This document shows, piece after piece, positions 16,909-25,069 of a DNA stretch of 64,000 nt. The first letter of the stretch is position 1. The number at the start of each line of letters is the position of its first letter. The notes beneath the pieces were generated by a model that saw only the letters and a list, made by a program, of their open reading frames with translations, made no database searches and was not told the DNA's origin. The stretch comes from JAMXLO01 sp963832895 (lineage in GTDB: Bacteria > Pseudomonadota > Alphaproteobacteria > Acetobacterales > Acetobacteraceae), in contig CAWHVQ010000024.1 of assembly GCA_963832895.1 (NCBI GenBank), positions 186,001 through 250,000 on the forward strand. Direction: 5' to 3'. Both the position numbers and the translations under genes were made by a program.

Positions 16909-17292
16909 CTACTTATTGGCGCAGGCGCGATTAAGCGCCAACAGGTGTTTGCGAGCGGCCAGCGCAGTATCCATCTCGATAGCACGATAACGCTCCACGA
17001 TGGCCTTTCCGGCGCGTGTCAACACCGCACCGCCGCCCCCGCTTCCGCCAGCCGCGGTCTCCACGGCAGGCGTGCCCAGACTGCGGTTGAGATCCTCGAC
17101 CAGTTCCCAGGTCCGCCGATAGGACATGCGCAAGGCACGGCCGGCAGCGGAGATAGAGCCAGAGCGGGCAATCTCCTCGAGCACGGCCACCTTGCCCGGA
17201 CCGATCCGGGCACCCGAGACCAGATCGAGCCGGATGCTCAGCCGATCCGCGGTACGCGAGCCCTCGCTTGGGCTTGGTTTTTTCTTCCCCAT
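16909..17292 (-). CDS. modE: ModE-type regulator, DNA-binding domain only
   Basis: This 127-residue protein has the LysR-like winged helix of ModE: IGPGKVAVLEEIARSGSISA, then AAGRALRMSYRRTWELVEDLN, and the glycine-rich wing GGSGGGGAVLT. Full-length ModE (about 260 residues) continues into two molybdate-binding TOBE domains; here the protein ends after the DNA-binding part. The partner may be the Mop protein encoded just downstream. I chose the ATG at 17292 (MGKKKPS) over an upstream start. It is divergent from the transport operon, with a possible ModE site between them. Confidence 0.88.
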   Translation of the reverse strand: MGKKKPSPSEGSRTADRLSIRLDLVSGARIGPGKVAVLEEIARSGSISAAGRALRMSYRRTWELVEDLNRSLGTPAVETAAGGSGGGGAVLTRAGKAIVERYRAIEMDTALAARKHLLALNRACANK

Positions 17293-17412
17293 GGCAGATA
17301 CCCCAGGCCTTGCCGCCGGATCTTTGTGCGGGAGCGTGGCGTGTCGCCGTGCCGAAGACAAGCGATAGTTGCGCCGGCAAACGCAGTTCGAATCGGCGCG
17401 GGACTGCCTCTT

Positions 17413-17440
17413 GTCGTTGTATTTTTGTGGCTATACCGTC
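17413..17440. promoter_or_regulatory. Weak ModE-like site in the modE/transporter divergent promoter
   Basis: GTCGTTGTATT-TTTGTG-GCTATACCGTC has the right half-site spacing for ModE (N6) and matches 7 and 6 of 11 consensus bases, including TCG-T-TAT on the left and TATA-CG on the right. It lies 17 bases before the ATG of the binding-protein gene at 17458 and 120 bases before modE. That fits control of the operon or of modE itself, but the match is modest. Confidence 0.4.
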
Positions 17441-17457
17441 GGACGCCAGGGGGGCTG

Positions 17458-18438
17458 ATGCTGCGCCGCGCATTTATCGCTGTTTCGCTGTTGTGGTGGT
17501 CCAACACTGTACTGGCCGCCGACATCGTCGATGCGACGGGCCGTAACGTCCAGATTCCGGAGCATATTGCGCACGTCCTGCCTGCCGGACCGCCAGCCGC
17601 AATTCTTCTGGCAGCGCTGGCGCCCGATCTGATGTTGGGGTGGACCTCGCCTGTATTGGACGAGTCCCGCGCTCTCTTGTCACCCGAAGCAGCCCGGTTG
17701 CCACAGGTACCGCGGCTGACCGGGCGAGACGACGTCATCGGCAAGGTTGTCGCGCTGAAGCCGGATCTGATTGTCGATTACGGCACTGTCTCGGCGCGCT
17801 ACGCGGATCTTGCTCGCGCGACGCAGCAGCGCACTGCCGTTCCCACATTGTTGCTGGACGGGTCGCTGACGGAAATCCCGCACGTGTTCCGCTTGCTTGG
17901 CGGCGTTTTGCACCGGGAAGGTCGGGCGGAAATATTGGCGAAATTTGCCGAGGCGCTGCTTGCGGTGCCGGCGCGTCCGGCCTCGCATCCGCGCGTTCTG
18001 TGTGCTCGTGGTGCCGATGGCCTGACCGTCGTCGCACCGGGAACCGATCTCGCGGAAACCTTCACCCACCTCGGCTGGCAGGTTGTCGCGCCGGCGGGAC
18101 AGGGATCGTCCCGCCAGGCCAGCTTCGATGACATCCGCGCCCTCGATCCTGACATTCTGGTATTTTCCGACCCTGCGATGCGCGCAACGCTCGACCAATC
18201 GGACACATGGCGATCACTGCGCGCCGTACGCGCCGGCCACGCGTTTGTGGCCCCTGCCCTGCCCTTCGGTTGGGTTGATGAACCGCCATCGATCAACCGG
18301 CTGCTCGGCGTTGCGTGGCTCAGCGGCCATGATCCGAAGACCCTCGCTGCCCTGTTCAATGCCGTGGTCTACGGCCGCGTGCTGACAACGCAGCAACTCG
18401 ACACGCTGCTTGCCGGCGTCCACTCCCTGCAACCGTAA
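17458..18438 (+). CDS. Periplasmic binding protein of the iron/B12 (helical backbone) type in a molybdate operon
   Basis: This 326-residue protein has a signal peptide (LRRAFIAVSLLWWSNTVLAA) and the class III binding-protein fold: DATGRNVQIPEHIAHVLPAGPP at the start, LKPDLIVDYG in the first lobe, LDPDILVFSDP in the second. Such proteins normally feed ferric-siderophore, haem, B12 or, as MolA, molybdate importers. It lies 12 bases upstream of modA and no permease or ATPase of its own class is nearby. It may deliver a chelated molybdenum species, or act with an outer-membrane receptor. The ATG at 17458 is preceded by AGGGGGG. Confidence 0.8.
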   Translation: MLRRAFIAVSLLWWSNTVLAADIVDATGRNVQIPEHIAHVLPAGPPAAILLAALAPDLMLGWTSPVLDESRALLSPEAARLPQVPRLTGRDDVIGKVVALKPDLIVDYGTVSARYADLARATQQRTAVPTLLLDGSLTEIPHVFRLLGGVLHREGRAEILAKFAEALLAVPARPASHPRVLCARGADGLTVVAPGTDLAETFTHLGWQVVAPAGQGSSRQASFDDIRALDPDILVFSDPAMRATLDQSDTWRSLRAVRAGHAFVAPALPFGWVDEPPSINRLLGVAWLSGHDPKTLAALFNAVVYGRVLTTQQLDTLLAGVHSLQP

Positions 18439-18450
18439 GAGGTTCAATCG

Positions 18451-19200
18451 ATGCGCTTCCTGCTGGCACTGTGCCTTTTGCTTGCGCCGCTCACTGCACG
18501 GGCGCAGGAGTTGACTGTGTTCGCCGCCGCCAGCCTGACGGACGCGATGAAGGACGTCTCAGGGCAATGGGCGCAGGCCGGGCATCAGCCCTTGCGCATG
18601 TCATTTGGTGCAAGCTCCACGTTGGCGCGACAGATCGAGCAGGGTGCACCGGCCAATCTGTTCGCTTCTGCCGACCAGAAATGGATGGACTATCTCGCCG
18701 ACAAGAAGCTGATCGTCGCCGACACACGCAAGGACCTGCTCGGCAACGACCTCGTGCTCGTGCTTCCCGCGAACAAGCCACAACACGTCACCATCGGCCC
18801 CGGCTTCAATCTGGTCGGACTGCTCGGCCCGAACGGCCGTGTCGCCACCGGTGACCCGGCGCATGTCCCAGTCGGCATCTACGCCGAACAGGCGCTGAGG
18901 AAGCTCGGCATCTGGGATGCCGTGTCACCGCGTCTCGCGCGTACCGACGATGTGCGATCCGCGCTGCTGCTGGTGGAGCGCGGCGAGGCCCCGGCCGGTA
19001 TCGTCTATGGGACTGACGCTGCCGTGTCGAAGGCAGTGATGGTCGCAGGAACCTTTCCGGCGAACAGCCATGATCCAATTTCGTATCCGTTCGCCGTAAC
19101 GCAATCCGGCGATACGCCGGACGCGCGGGCGCTGATGACGTTCCTGGCCGGCCCGCAGGCACGTGCGATCTTCGTCAAGCGCGGCTTCAAGGTCGAATAG
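18451..19200 (+). CDS. modA: Molybdate ABC transporter, periplasmic binding protein
   Basis: This 249-residue ModA has a signal peptide cleaved after LTARAQ, then LTVFAAASLTDAM, whose alanine and serine residues help hold the oxyanion. Next are FGASSTLARQIEQGAPAN with the second ligand serine, and the VPVGIYAEQAL segment. The C-terminus has the ligand-binding tyrosine region GIVYGTDA. It binds molybdate or tungstate and passes it to ModBC. It is the second gene of the transporter operon, and its 3' end overlaps modB. Confidence 0.96.
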   Translation: MRFLLALCLLLAPLTARAQELTVFAAASLTDAMKDVSGQWAQAGHQPLRMSFGASSTLARQIEQGAPANLFASADQKWMDYLADKKLIVADTRKDLLGNDLVLVLPANKPQHVTIGPGFNLVGLLGPNGRVATGDPAHVPVGIYAEQALRKLGIWDAVSPRLARTDDVRSALLLVERGEAPAGIVYGTDAAVSKAVMVAGTFPANSHDPISYPFAVTQSGDTPDARALMTFLAGPQARAIFVKRGFKVE

Positions 19201-19891
19201 GCTGCTGCTTTCGCCTGATGAGTGGGAAGCAGTATGGCTGACGCTGGGGGTGGCGGCGCGTGCCGTCAGCTTCGGGTTGCCGCTCGCGGTGATCACCGCC
19301 TGGGTGCTGGCGCGCTATCGCTTTCCCGGCCGGCCGGTGTTGAACGCGTTGGTGCATCTGCCGATGGTGCTGCCGCCGGTGGTGACGGGCTGGCTGCTGC
19401 TGATCATCTTCGGCGTCCGCGGCCCGATCGGATCGCTGCTGCTCGACTGGTTCGGGGTGCGGCTGGTGTTCACCACCGCAGGTGCCAGTCTGGCCTGCGC
19501 GGTGATGACGTTCCCGGTGATGGTGCGCGCGGTTCGACTGTCGCTCGAGATGGCCGATCCCGGATTGGAACAGGCGGCACGCGCACTGGGAGCGGGCAGG
19601 CTTGACCGGCTGTTCAATGTCACGCTGCCGCTTGCCTCGCCCGGCATCCTGGTCGGCGGGGTCGTCGCCTACGCGACCTGCCTCGGCGAATTCGGCGCGG
19701 TCATCACCTTCGCCGCCAACATACCCGGCCGGACGCAGACTCTGCCGCTGGCGATCTACACTGCGCTACAGGTTCCGGGCGGCGAGGCGAAGGCCGCCGA
19801 ACTGTCGCTGGTGTCACTGACGCTCGCGCTGATCGGCCTGCTGCTGTCGGAATGGATCGCCAAGCGACTGAATGCAATGCTGGGTCGATGA
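19163..19891 (+). CDS. modB: Molybdate ABC transporter permease
   Basis: This protein of about 242 residues has five membrane spans and the permease EAA-type loop (EQAARALGAGRLDRLFNVTLPLASPG) that contacts the ATPase. GEFGAVITFAANIPG is typical of ModB. The start is uncertain: GTG at 19163 overlaps modA by 38 bases, while CTG codons at 19202 or 19205 would give the usual LLSPDEW beginning right after the modA stop. It forms the channel with ModC. Confidence 0.93.
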   Translation: MRSSSSAASRSNRLLLSPDEWEAVWLTLGVAARAVSFGLPLAVITAWVLARYRFPGRPVLNALVHLPMVLPPVVTGWLLLIIFGVRGPIGSLLLDWFGVRLVFTTAGASLACAVMTFPVMVRAVRLSLEMADPGLEQAARALGAGRLDRLFNVTLPLASPGILVGGVVAYATCLGEFGAVITFAANIPGRTQTLPLAIYTALQVPGGEAKAAELSLVSLTLALIGLLLSEWIAKRLNAMLGR

Positions 19892-20976
19892 GCCTGAGCA
19901 TTCGGCTGCGGCATCGTTTCCCTTCGGTGCGGATGGACGTGGCGTTCGAAACGCCGACGCCAGGTGTGACCGTGCTGTTCGGGCCGTCGGGTTCCGGTAA
20001 GTCCACGATCATTGCCGCTGCCGCGGGACTGCTGCGCCCCGATGAGTGTCGGATCGCGGTCGATGGTCAGGTGCTGGCCGACACCGCGTCCGGCGTCTGG
20101 CTGCAACCTGAACGACGACGCATGGGTCTTGTCTTTCAGGATGCGCGGCTGTTTCCGCACATGTCCGTGGCAACCAATCTCCGCTTCGGTCTGCGTCGCG
20201 CGGCGCCGGGCCCGGTGCCGGTGCGATTCGACGAGGTGGTCGAGCTGCTCGATATCGGCGCGCTGATTGCGCGCCGTCCGCACACTCTGTCGGGCGGCGA
20301 ACGTCAGCGCGTTGCCATCGGCCGCGCTTTGCTCGCGCAGCCGCATTTGTTGCTGATGGACGAACCGCTGGCCAGCCTGGATTCCGCGCGCAAGTCGGAG
20401 ATCATGCCGTATCTGGCACGGCTCAAGACCGCACTCAGGCTGCCGGTACTCTATGTCACGCACGCGCTCGAGGAAGTCGCGGAGCTTGCGGATTCAGTGG
20501 TGCTGATGGAAGCGGGACGGGTGATCGGCAGTGGGCCGTTGTCCGAGATCGTGGCGCGCGGCGATCTGCCGCTGGCGCAGCGCGACGATGCCGGGGCATT
20601 GCTGCAGTGCCGCGTGATGGAGCACGACGTTGGGCGCGAGTTGTCGCGACTGGAGGGCGGGGGTGCGACATTGTGGGTGCCGCTGCTGGACGCGCCACTG
20701 GACGCCGAACGGCGGGTCCGCATTCCGGCGCGCGAAGTGATCCTGGCGGGCAGGCCGCCCGATGCCATCAGTCTGCACAATATCGTTCCTGGCGAAGTGC
20801 GGCAGATCAGGAGTGACACGGCACGACGTTCGGTCCTGGTGGAGATCGCATTGCCGGAGGGTGGAACCTTGATCTCCCGGGTCACCTCCGATGCCATCGT
20901 GCGGCTGGTGCTGTCGCCGGGCAGCCCGGTGCTGGCTTTGATCAAGTCTACCTCGATCGAGGTTTTGGGAAATTGA
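19888..20976 (+). CDS. modC: Molybdate ABC transporter ATP-binding protein
   Basis: This 362-residue ATPase has Walker A GPSGSGKST, Q-loop GLVFQDARLFPH, signature LSGGERQRVAIGRAL, Walker B LLLMDEPLASLD and switch His in VTHALEE. A C-terminal TOBE domain (about residues 290-360) senses molybdate and can inhibit transport. The ATG at 19888 overlaps the modB stop as ATGA. It powers ModAB-dependent molybdate import and ends the operon. Confidence 0.95.
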   Translation: MSLSIRLRHRFPSVRMDVAFETPTPGVTVLFGPSGSGKSTIIAAAAGLLRPDECRIAVDGQVLADTASGVWLQPERRRMGLVFQDARLFPHMSVATNLRFGLRRAAPGPVPVRFDEVVELLDIGALIARRPHTLSGGERQRVAIGRALLAQPHLLLMDEPLASLDSARKSEIMPYLARLKTALRLPVLYVTHALEEVAELADSVVLMEAGRVIGSGPLSEIVARGDLPLAQRDDAGALLQCRVMEHDVGRELSRLEGGGATLWVPLLDAPLDAERRVRIPAREVILAGRPPDAISLHNIVPGEVRQIRSDTARRSVLVEIALPEGGTLISRVTSDAIVRLVLSPGSPVLALIKSTSIEVLGN

Positions 20977-21025
20977 AGCTTGCTGGCATTCTGCCCGGGC
21001 TAGGCACAACAGGGGAGATAGACCA

Positions 21026-21442
21026 ATGGCGCTGAAGATCGAACGGTTTCAGCCGGAGGGAATGAACGTAAGGATGTCCGGCGGGCAGCCTTCCTATTCG
21101 CACGTCGTGACAGTGAGCGGCACCGGCAAGATCGTCTACACCGCAGGCCAGCTGGCGCGCGATATCGACGGCAATTGCGTCGGCAAAGGCGATATGCGGG
21201 CCCAGATGGAACAGACCTTCGAGAATCTCGACCGGTGCCTCAAGGCTGCCGGCGCGACATGGGCTGACGTCGTCAAGACCAATACGTTCGTCACCGATTT
21301 CGACGAATTCCAAAAATGCGGTGACGTGCGGATGCGTTTCCTGGGCGTGGCTTCGCCGACCAGCACGACTGTCGGCGTCACACGACTGGCCGGTCCGGAT
21401 TTCATGATCGAGATCGAGGCTGTGGCTGTCGTCAATTCCTGA
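21026..21442 (+). CDS. RidA/YjgF family protein
   Basis: This 138-residue protein has the RidA trimer fold: YSHVVTVSGTGKIVYTAGQLARD at the start, a central NLDRCLKAAGATWADVVKTNTFVTD helix-strand, and the end GPDFMIEIEAVAVV. RidA proteins hydrolyse reactive enamines and imines. The usual substrate arginine near the end (CPR motif) is not obvious; the equivalent stretch reads TRLAGPDFMIEIE, so catalysis may differ. It follows modC by 49 bases but is probably functionally separate. Confidence 0.88.
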   Translation: MALKIERFQPEGMNVRMSGGQPSYSHVVTVSGTGKIVYTAGQLARDIDGNCVGKGDMRAQMEQTFENLDRCLKAAGATWADVVKTNTFVTDFDEFQKCGDVRMRFLGVASPTSTTVGVTRLAGPDFMIEIEAVAVVNS

Positions 21443-21491
21443 GGCGCTGACTCCGGTGACCGCTTGCGACGGGTTCGCGCACCTGGCGGCG

Positions 21492-21645
21492 CTATGATTT
21501 GATGACGCAGAGACTCAGCAGGCCGCCGAACACCCCGCGCCAAAACAACAATGTCCATGGCGTCGGGGCGAACGAGCCGCATGAAGAACCCCGCGGAGCT
21601 GAAGGCTATAGCGGACAGCGTGATCAGCAGGACACCTGAGGTCAC
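21492..21645 (-). pseudogene. Fragment of an EamA/DMT-family transporter, frameshifted
   Basis: On the minus strand, from GTG 21645, the peptide VTSGVLLITLSAIAFSSAGF then FMRLVRPDAMDIV matches the first span of a DMT-superfamily permease. Near 21540 the frame breaks, and the next frame continues as RGVFGGLLSLCVIKS and stops at 21492. That is the second span's RGxFGGL motif. Only about 50 of roughly 290 codons remain. It is a decayed leftover between the RidA and monooxygenase genes. Confidence 0.65.
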
Positions 21646-21720
21646 CGATCCATGACGGTCCCTATCCCTTGCCTCGGTTCCGAAGATACCCTGGCGGGCA
21701 GAATGCGGCAGGAGGAAGCA

Positions 21721-22941
21721 ATGGACGCGATACCCGAAGACACCCACCTGGCGGCAGACATCGACACGCAACCCGTGGTGCAGGCTGCTGCGGCGCTGCA
21801 GCCGACGCTCCGGCGATATCGCGAGGAGATCGAGCGTGAGCAGCGCCTGCCGCCAGTCCTGGTGGAACAGTTGCATGCCGCCGGCTTCTATCGAATGGTG
21901 ATCCCGCGCTCGCTAGGCGGCCTGCAGGTCGATCCGCTGACCTACCTCCGCGTCGTGGAGCTGTTGGCCGAAGGCGCCGGCTCGGTCGGCTGGAACGTCT
22001 GCAACAACAGCATCGGCCAGCTCGTCACGCTCGGGTTGCCGGATGAAGGCGTCCACGAGATCTACCCGCCAGAGCACGCCACCGTCATCGCCGGCACGGC
22101 CGTGCAAGGGGGTGGGCAGGCGGTGCCGGTCGAGGGTGGCTACCGGGTCAGCGGGCACTGGACCTTCGGCAGCGGCTGCCAGGAGGCGGTCTGGATGCTG
22201 GGGAGTTTCCAGATCCTCGACGAAGGAGAACCGCGCCGCCGTCCGGACGGCGGTTCGCTCTACTGGCGCGGTGTATTTCGGCGCGAGGAGGCGAAGATCG
22301 TTCCGGGAAGCTGGGACGTGGCAGGGCTGCGCGGGACCGGCAGCTTCGACTGGACCGTGCAGGACGTGTTCCTGCCGGAACGGCGGACATGCCCGCACGT
22401 CGGCGTCCCGCTGGACAACCAGTGGTCACGCTGGCCGGGGATCACCTACGCCTTGCCGAGCCAGGCCTGGGTCGGGCCTCACCACAGCTCCGTCATCACC
22501 GGCATTGCGCGTGCCGGCATCGACGCGCTGATTGCGCTGGCGGTGGAGAAGACGCCGCGCGGCCGGACCGGCATGCTGTGCGAGAACCCCCAGGTGCAGG
22601 ACGCCGTCGGCCGGGCCGATGCGATACTGAATGCTGGGCGGGTCTACCGCAGCGCGACGATCACTGAACTGTGGAACACGATAGCCACGGGCAAGGAGAC
22701 CACGCTTGAACAGCGCGCCCGCTGCCGGTTGGCCTCCACCTACGCCGCGGACAGCGCACGCGAGGCGATGGACCTGGTGTATCGGCTTGGCGGCAGCACA
22801 TCGTTCAAGCGCGAGAGCCGCCTGGCTGAGTGCTGGCGCGACCTGCACGTGGTCGGCCAGACGGTCACCATCGCGCCCGAGTGGTACCCGATCGGTGGCC
22901 GGGCCTATCTTGGGATGGAGACAGGCCCGCGCCTGCGCTAG
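21721..22941 (+). CDS. Acyl-CoA dehydrogenase-fold flavin monooxygenase
   Basis: This 406-residue protein belongs to the group of acyl-CoA-dehydrogenase-like enzymes acting as flavin-dependent monooxygenases (the HpaH/DszC kind). The N-terminal helix domain ends in GFYRMVIPRSLGGLQVDP. The middle domain has VSGHWTFGSGCQEAVWMLG. The C-terminal helices end in DLVYRLGGSTSFKRE and the LAECWRDLHVVGQTVT segment. Such enzymes need a partner flavin reductase, which is not adjacent. The acyl-CoA catalytic Glu is not evident. The ATG at 21721 has GGAGGAAG in front. The substrate is unknown; the MarR-regulated pump beyond may be unrelated. Confidence 0.8.
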   Translation: MDAIPEDTHLAADIDTQPVVQAAAALQPTLRRYREEIEREQRLPPVLVEQLHAAGFYRMVIPRSLGGLQVDPLTYLRVVELLAEGAGSVGWNVCNNSIGQLVTLGLPDEGVHEIYPPEHATVIAGTAVQGGGQAVPVEGGYRVSGHWTFGSGCQEAVWMLGSFQILDEGEPRRRPDGGSLYWRGVFRREEAKIVPGSWDVAGLRGTGSFDWTVQDVFLPERRTCPHVGVPLDNQWSRWPGITYALPSQAWVGPHHSSVITGIARAGIDALIALAVEKTPRGRTGMLCENPQVQDAVGRADAILNAGRVYRSATITELWNTIATGKETTLEQRARCRLASTYAADSAREAMDLVYRLGGSTSFKRESRLAECWRDLHVVGQTVTIAPEWYPIGGRAYLGMETGPRLR

Positions 22942-23033
22942 GCATCTGCCGCCACCGCTTCCGCCCTGGGGCGTGTCACACTCAACGGCGGTGGCGTAAT
23001 CCAACTCAAGGTTTCGGTTGGGTCGGCGGCCGG

Positions 23034-23062
23034 TTGTCAGGATAGATGGCATGCCATATATT
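23034..23062 (+). promoter_or_regulatory. Promoter and operator of the marR-pump operon
   Basis: TTGTCA (23034-23039) and TATATT (23057-23062) are separated by exactly 17 bases, a good sigma-70 promoter. The spacer holds a perfect 12-base palindrome, ATGGCATGCCAT (23046-23057), touching the -10 element. A MarR dimer there would block polymerase, the usual autorepression layout. The predicted RNA start is about 20 bases before the marR ATG at 23088. Confidence 0.7.
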
Positions 23063-23087
23063 GGTAAGCCATGTTATTACGACCCCG

Positions 23088-23543
23088 ATGAAGAAGAACC
23101 AGCGGCAACTGCGCGAGGGCTTTGGAGCTCTCGTTGCCCGCGCGGCCCGGCAGTGGCGTCGCGAGGTCGACCGCCGCCTCCAGCCATTCGGCCTGACCGA
23201 GGCCACGTGGCTGCCGTTGATCTATCTTGCGCGTGCACAGGTGCCGATGCGGCAGAAGGATCTCGCCGCCGCCCTGACGCTCGACGGTTCGTCGGTCGTG
23301 CGCCTGCTCGACGCGCTCGAAGCATCCGGCCTGATCGAGCGCCGCGAGGAGGGTGCTGACCGCAGGGCCAAGATCATCGTGCTGACCACGCGCGGCTGGT
23401 CCATCATCGAGCAGGTCGAGGCTGCCTCGCGCGAGGTACGCAACACGACGCTCGCCGGCCTGTCCGAGGGCGAACTCGGAACAGCCACCCACGTGCTCGA
23501 ACTGGTCTGCGAAAACCTCGCACGGCAGGACAAGGCGGAGTGA
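23088..23543 (+). CDS. MarR family transcriptional regulator
   Basis: This 151-residue winged-helix regulator has the MarR core: LTEATWLPLIYLARAQVPMRQ, recognition helix region KDLAAALTLDGSSVVRLLDALE, and the wing GLIERREEGADRRAKIIVLT with the conserved DRR. The ATG at 23088 is used; a start at 23046 would lie inside the promoter. Its stop overlaps the GTG of the EmrB-type pump gene (GTGA). It probably represses itself and the pump through the palindrome upstream and is released by a toxic ligand. Confidence 0.92.
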   Translation: MKKNQRQLREGFGALVARAARQWRREVDRRLQPFGLTEATWLPLIYLARAQVPMRQKDLAAALTLDGSSVVRLLDALEASGLIERREEGADRRAKIIVLTTRGWSIIEQVEAASREVRNTTLAGLSEGELGTATHVLELVCENLARQDKAE

Positions 23544-25066
23544 GCGCAACAGCGATCGCAGTCGCGGCGCCACCGAGGGTGACCCCGGCCGTCCGCATGA
23601 TCGTAACGGTCTGCACGGTCCTGGCCACTCTGATGCAGTCGCTCGACAGCACCATTGCCAATGTCGCGCTGCCATACATGCAGGGCACGATGTCGGCGAG
23701 CCAGGAAGAGATCAACTGGGTGTTGACGAGCTATATTGTCGCGGCGGCGATCATGACGGCGCCCACCGGTTTCCTGGCCTCGCGATTTGGCCGCACGCGG
23801 TTGTTCGTGACCGCCGTCGTCGGTTTCACCATTGCATCTGCGCTTTGCGGCCTGGCGGAATCACTCGCCCAGATCGTGGTGTTCCGCATCCTGCAAGGCA
23901 TGTTCGGGGCGGCCCTGGTACCGCTTTCCCAATCAGTGATGTACGAACTCTACCCGCCCGAGCAACGTGCCAAGGCAATGGGCCTGTGGACCATGGGCGT
24001 GATGATGGGCCCAATTTGCGGCCCGATCCTCGGCGGATGGCTCACCGACAATTACAGTTGGCGCTGGGTGTTTTACATCAATGTTCCGTTCGGCATCGTG
24101 ACCGCGATCGGCCTGGTGACATTCCTGCAGGAGAGTTCGTACGGCAGGTCGGCGAAACTCGACTGGATCGGCTTCGGCGCGTTGAGCCTGGCGATCGGCT
24201 CGTTCCAGATGATGCTCGACCGCGGCGAGACACTGGACTGGTTCAGCTCGCGCGAGATCGTGCTGGAGGCGTTCATCGCGGGCGTCGCGTTCTACGTCTT
24301 TCTGGTGCAGTTCTGCCTTGCGCCGCGGCCTTTCCTGTCGCCCAGATTGTTCGCCGACCGGAATTTCACGGTCGGCGCCATTCTTTACGCGATCATGGGA
24401 TTGATCATGTATGCGTCGCTGGCACTGCTGGCGCCCTATCTGCAGACGATGATGGACTACCCCGTGATGACCGCCGGTATCGTGCTGGCACCGCGCGGCG
24501 CCGGATTGATGGTGGCCGCGCTGATCTGCGGCAGGGTGATGGGAAAGGTGAGCGCCCGGCTGCTGGTCGGGATTGGTTTCGTGGTCGGCGCCTATGCGCT
24601 GCACGAGATGACGCTGTGGACGCCCGACATAGCGGAATCGACGGTGATCACCGTCGGCTTCATCCAGGGGATCAGCATCGGTTTCCTCGCGATCCCGATC
24701 AACATCATCGCCTTTGCGACACTGCCGTCGGCGATACGGACCGAGGCCACCAGCATCTACAGCCTGATGCGCAATCTTGGCAGTGCGATAGGAATATCCA
24801 TCACCGGTGCGCTGCTGCAGACCAACACCCAGATCAACCACGCCATCATCGCGGAAGATGTGAACCCGTTCAACCGCGCTCTGCAGTCCGGTGCGGCCTC
24901 GCAACTCTGGAATACCGGGACACCGCACGGCATCGCGCTGCTTGATCAGGCAGTGACCTACCAGGCCAGGATCATTGCCTACGTCGACGACTTCAAGTTG
25001 ATGCTCGTGCTGGCGATCCTTGTACTGCCGCTCCTGCTGCTGGTGCGGACACCGCGCCCGCACTAA
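23540..25066 (+). CDS. MFS drug exporter, EmrB/QacA (DHA2, 14-TM) family
   Basis: This 508-residue proton-driven efflux pump has the 14-span DHA2 layout. Motif A is FLASRFGRTRLF near residue 76, the QSLDSTIANVALPYM span is the DHA2 motif D1, and motif C-like GPILGGWLTDNYSWRW follows. The GTG at 23540 overlaps the marR stop. E. coli EmrB works with the membrane-fusion protein EmrA; no such partner is encoded here. It is convergent with the GMC oxidoreductase, three bases away. Substrates are probably hydrophobic toxic compounds. Confidence 0.92.
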   Translation: MSATAIAVAAPPRVTPAVRMIVTVCTVLATLMQSLDSTIANVALPYMQGTMSASQEEINWVLTSYIVAAAIMTAPTGFLASRFGRTRLFVTAVVGFTIASALCGLAESLAQIVVFRILQGMFGAALVPLSQSVMYELYPPEQRAKAMGLWTMGVMMGPICGPILGGWLTDNYSWRWVFYINVPFGIVTAIGLVTFLQESSYGRSAKLDWIGFGALSLAIGSFQMMLDRGETLDWFSSREIVLEAFIAGVAFYVFLVQFCLAPRPFLSPRLFADRNFTVGAILYAIMGLIMYASLALLAPYLQTMMDYPVMTAGIVLAPRGAGLMVAALICGRVMGKVSARLLVGIGFVVGAYALHEMTLWTPDIAESTVITVGFIQGISIGFLAIPINIIAFATLPSAIRTEATSIYSLMRNLGSAIGISITGALLQTNTQINHAIIAEDVNPFNRALQSGAASQLWNTGTPHGIALLDQAVTYQARIIAYVDDFKLMLVLAILVLPLLLLVRTPRPH

Positions 25067-25069
25067 TCG

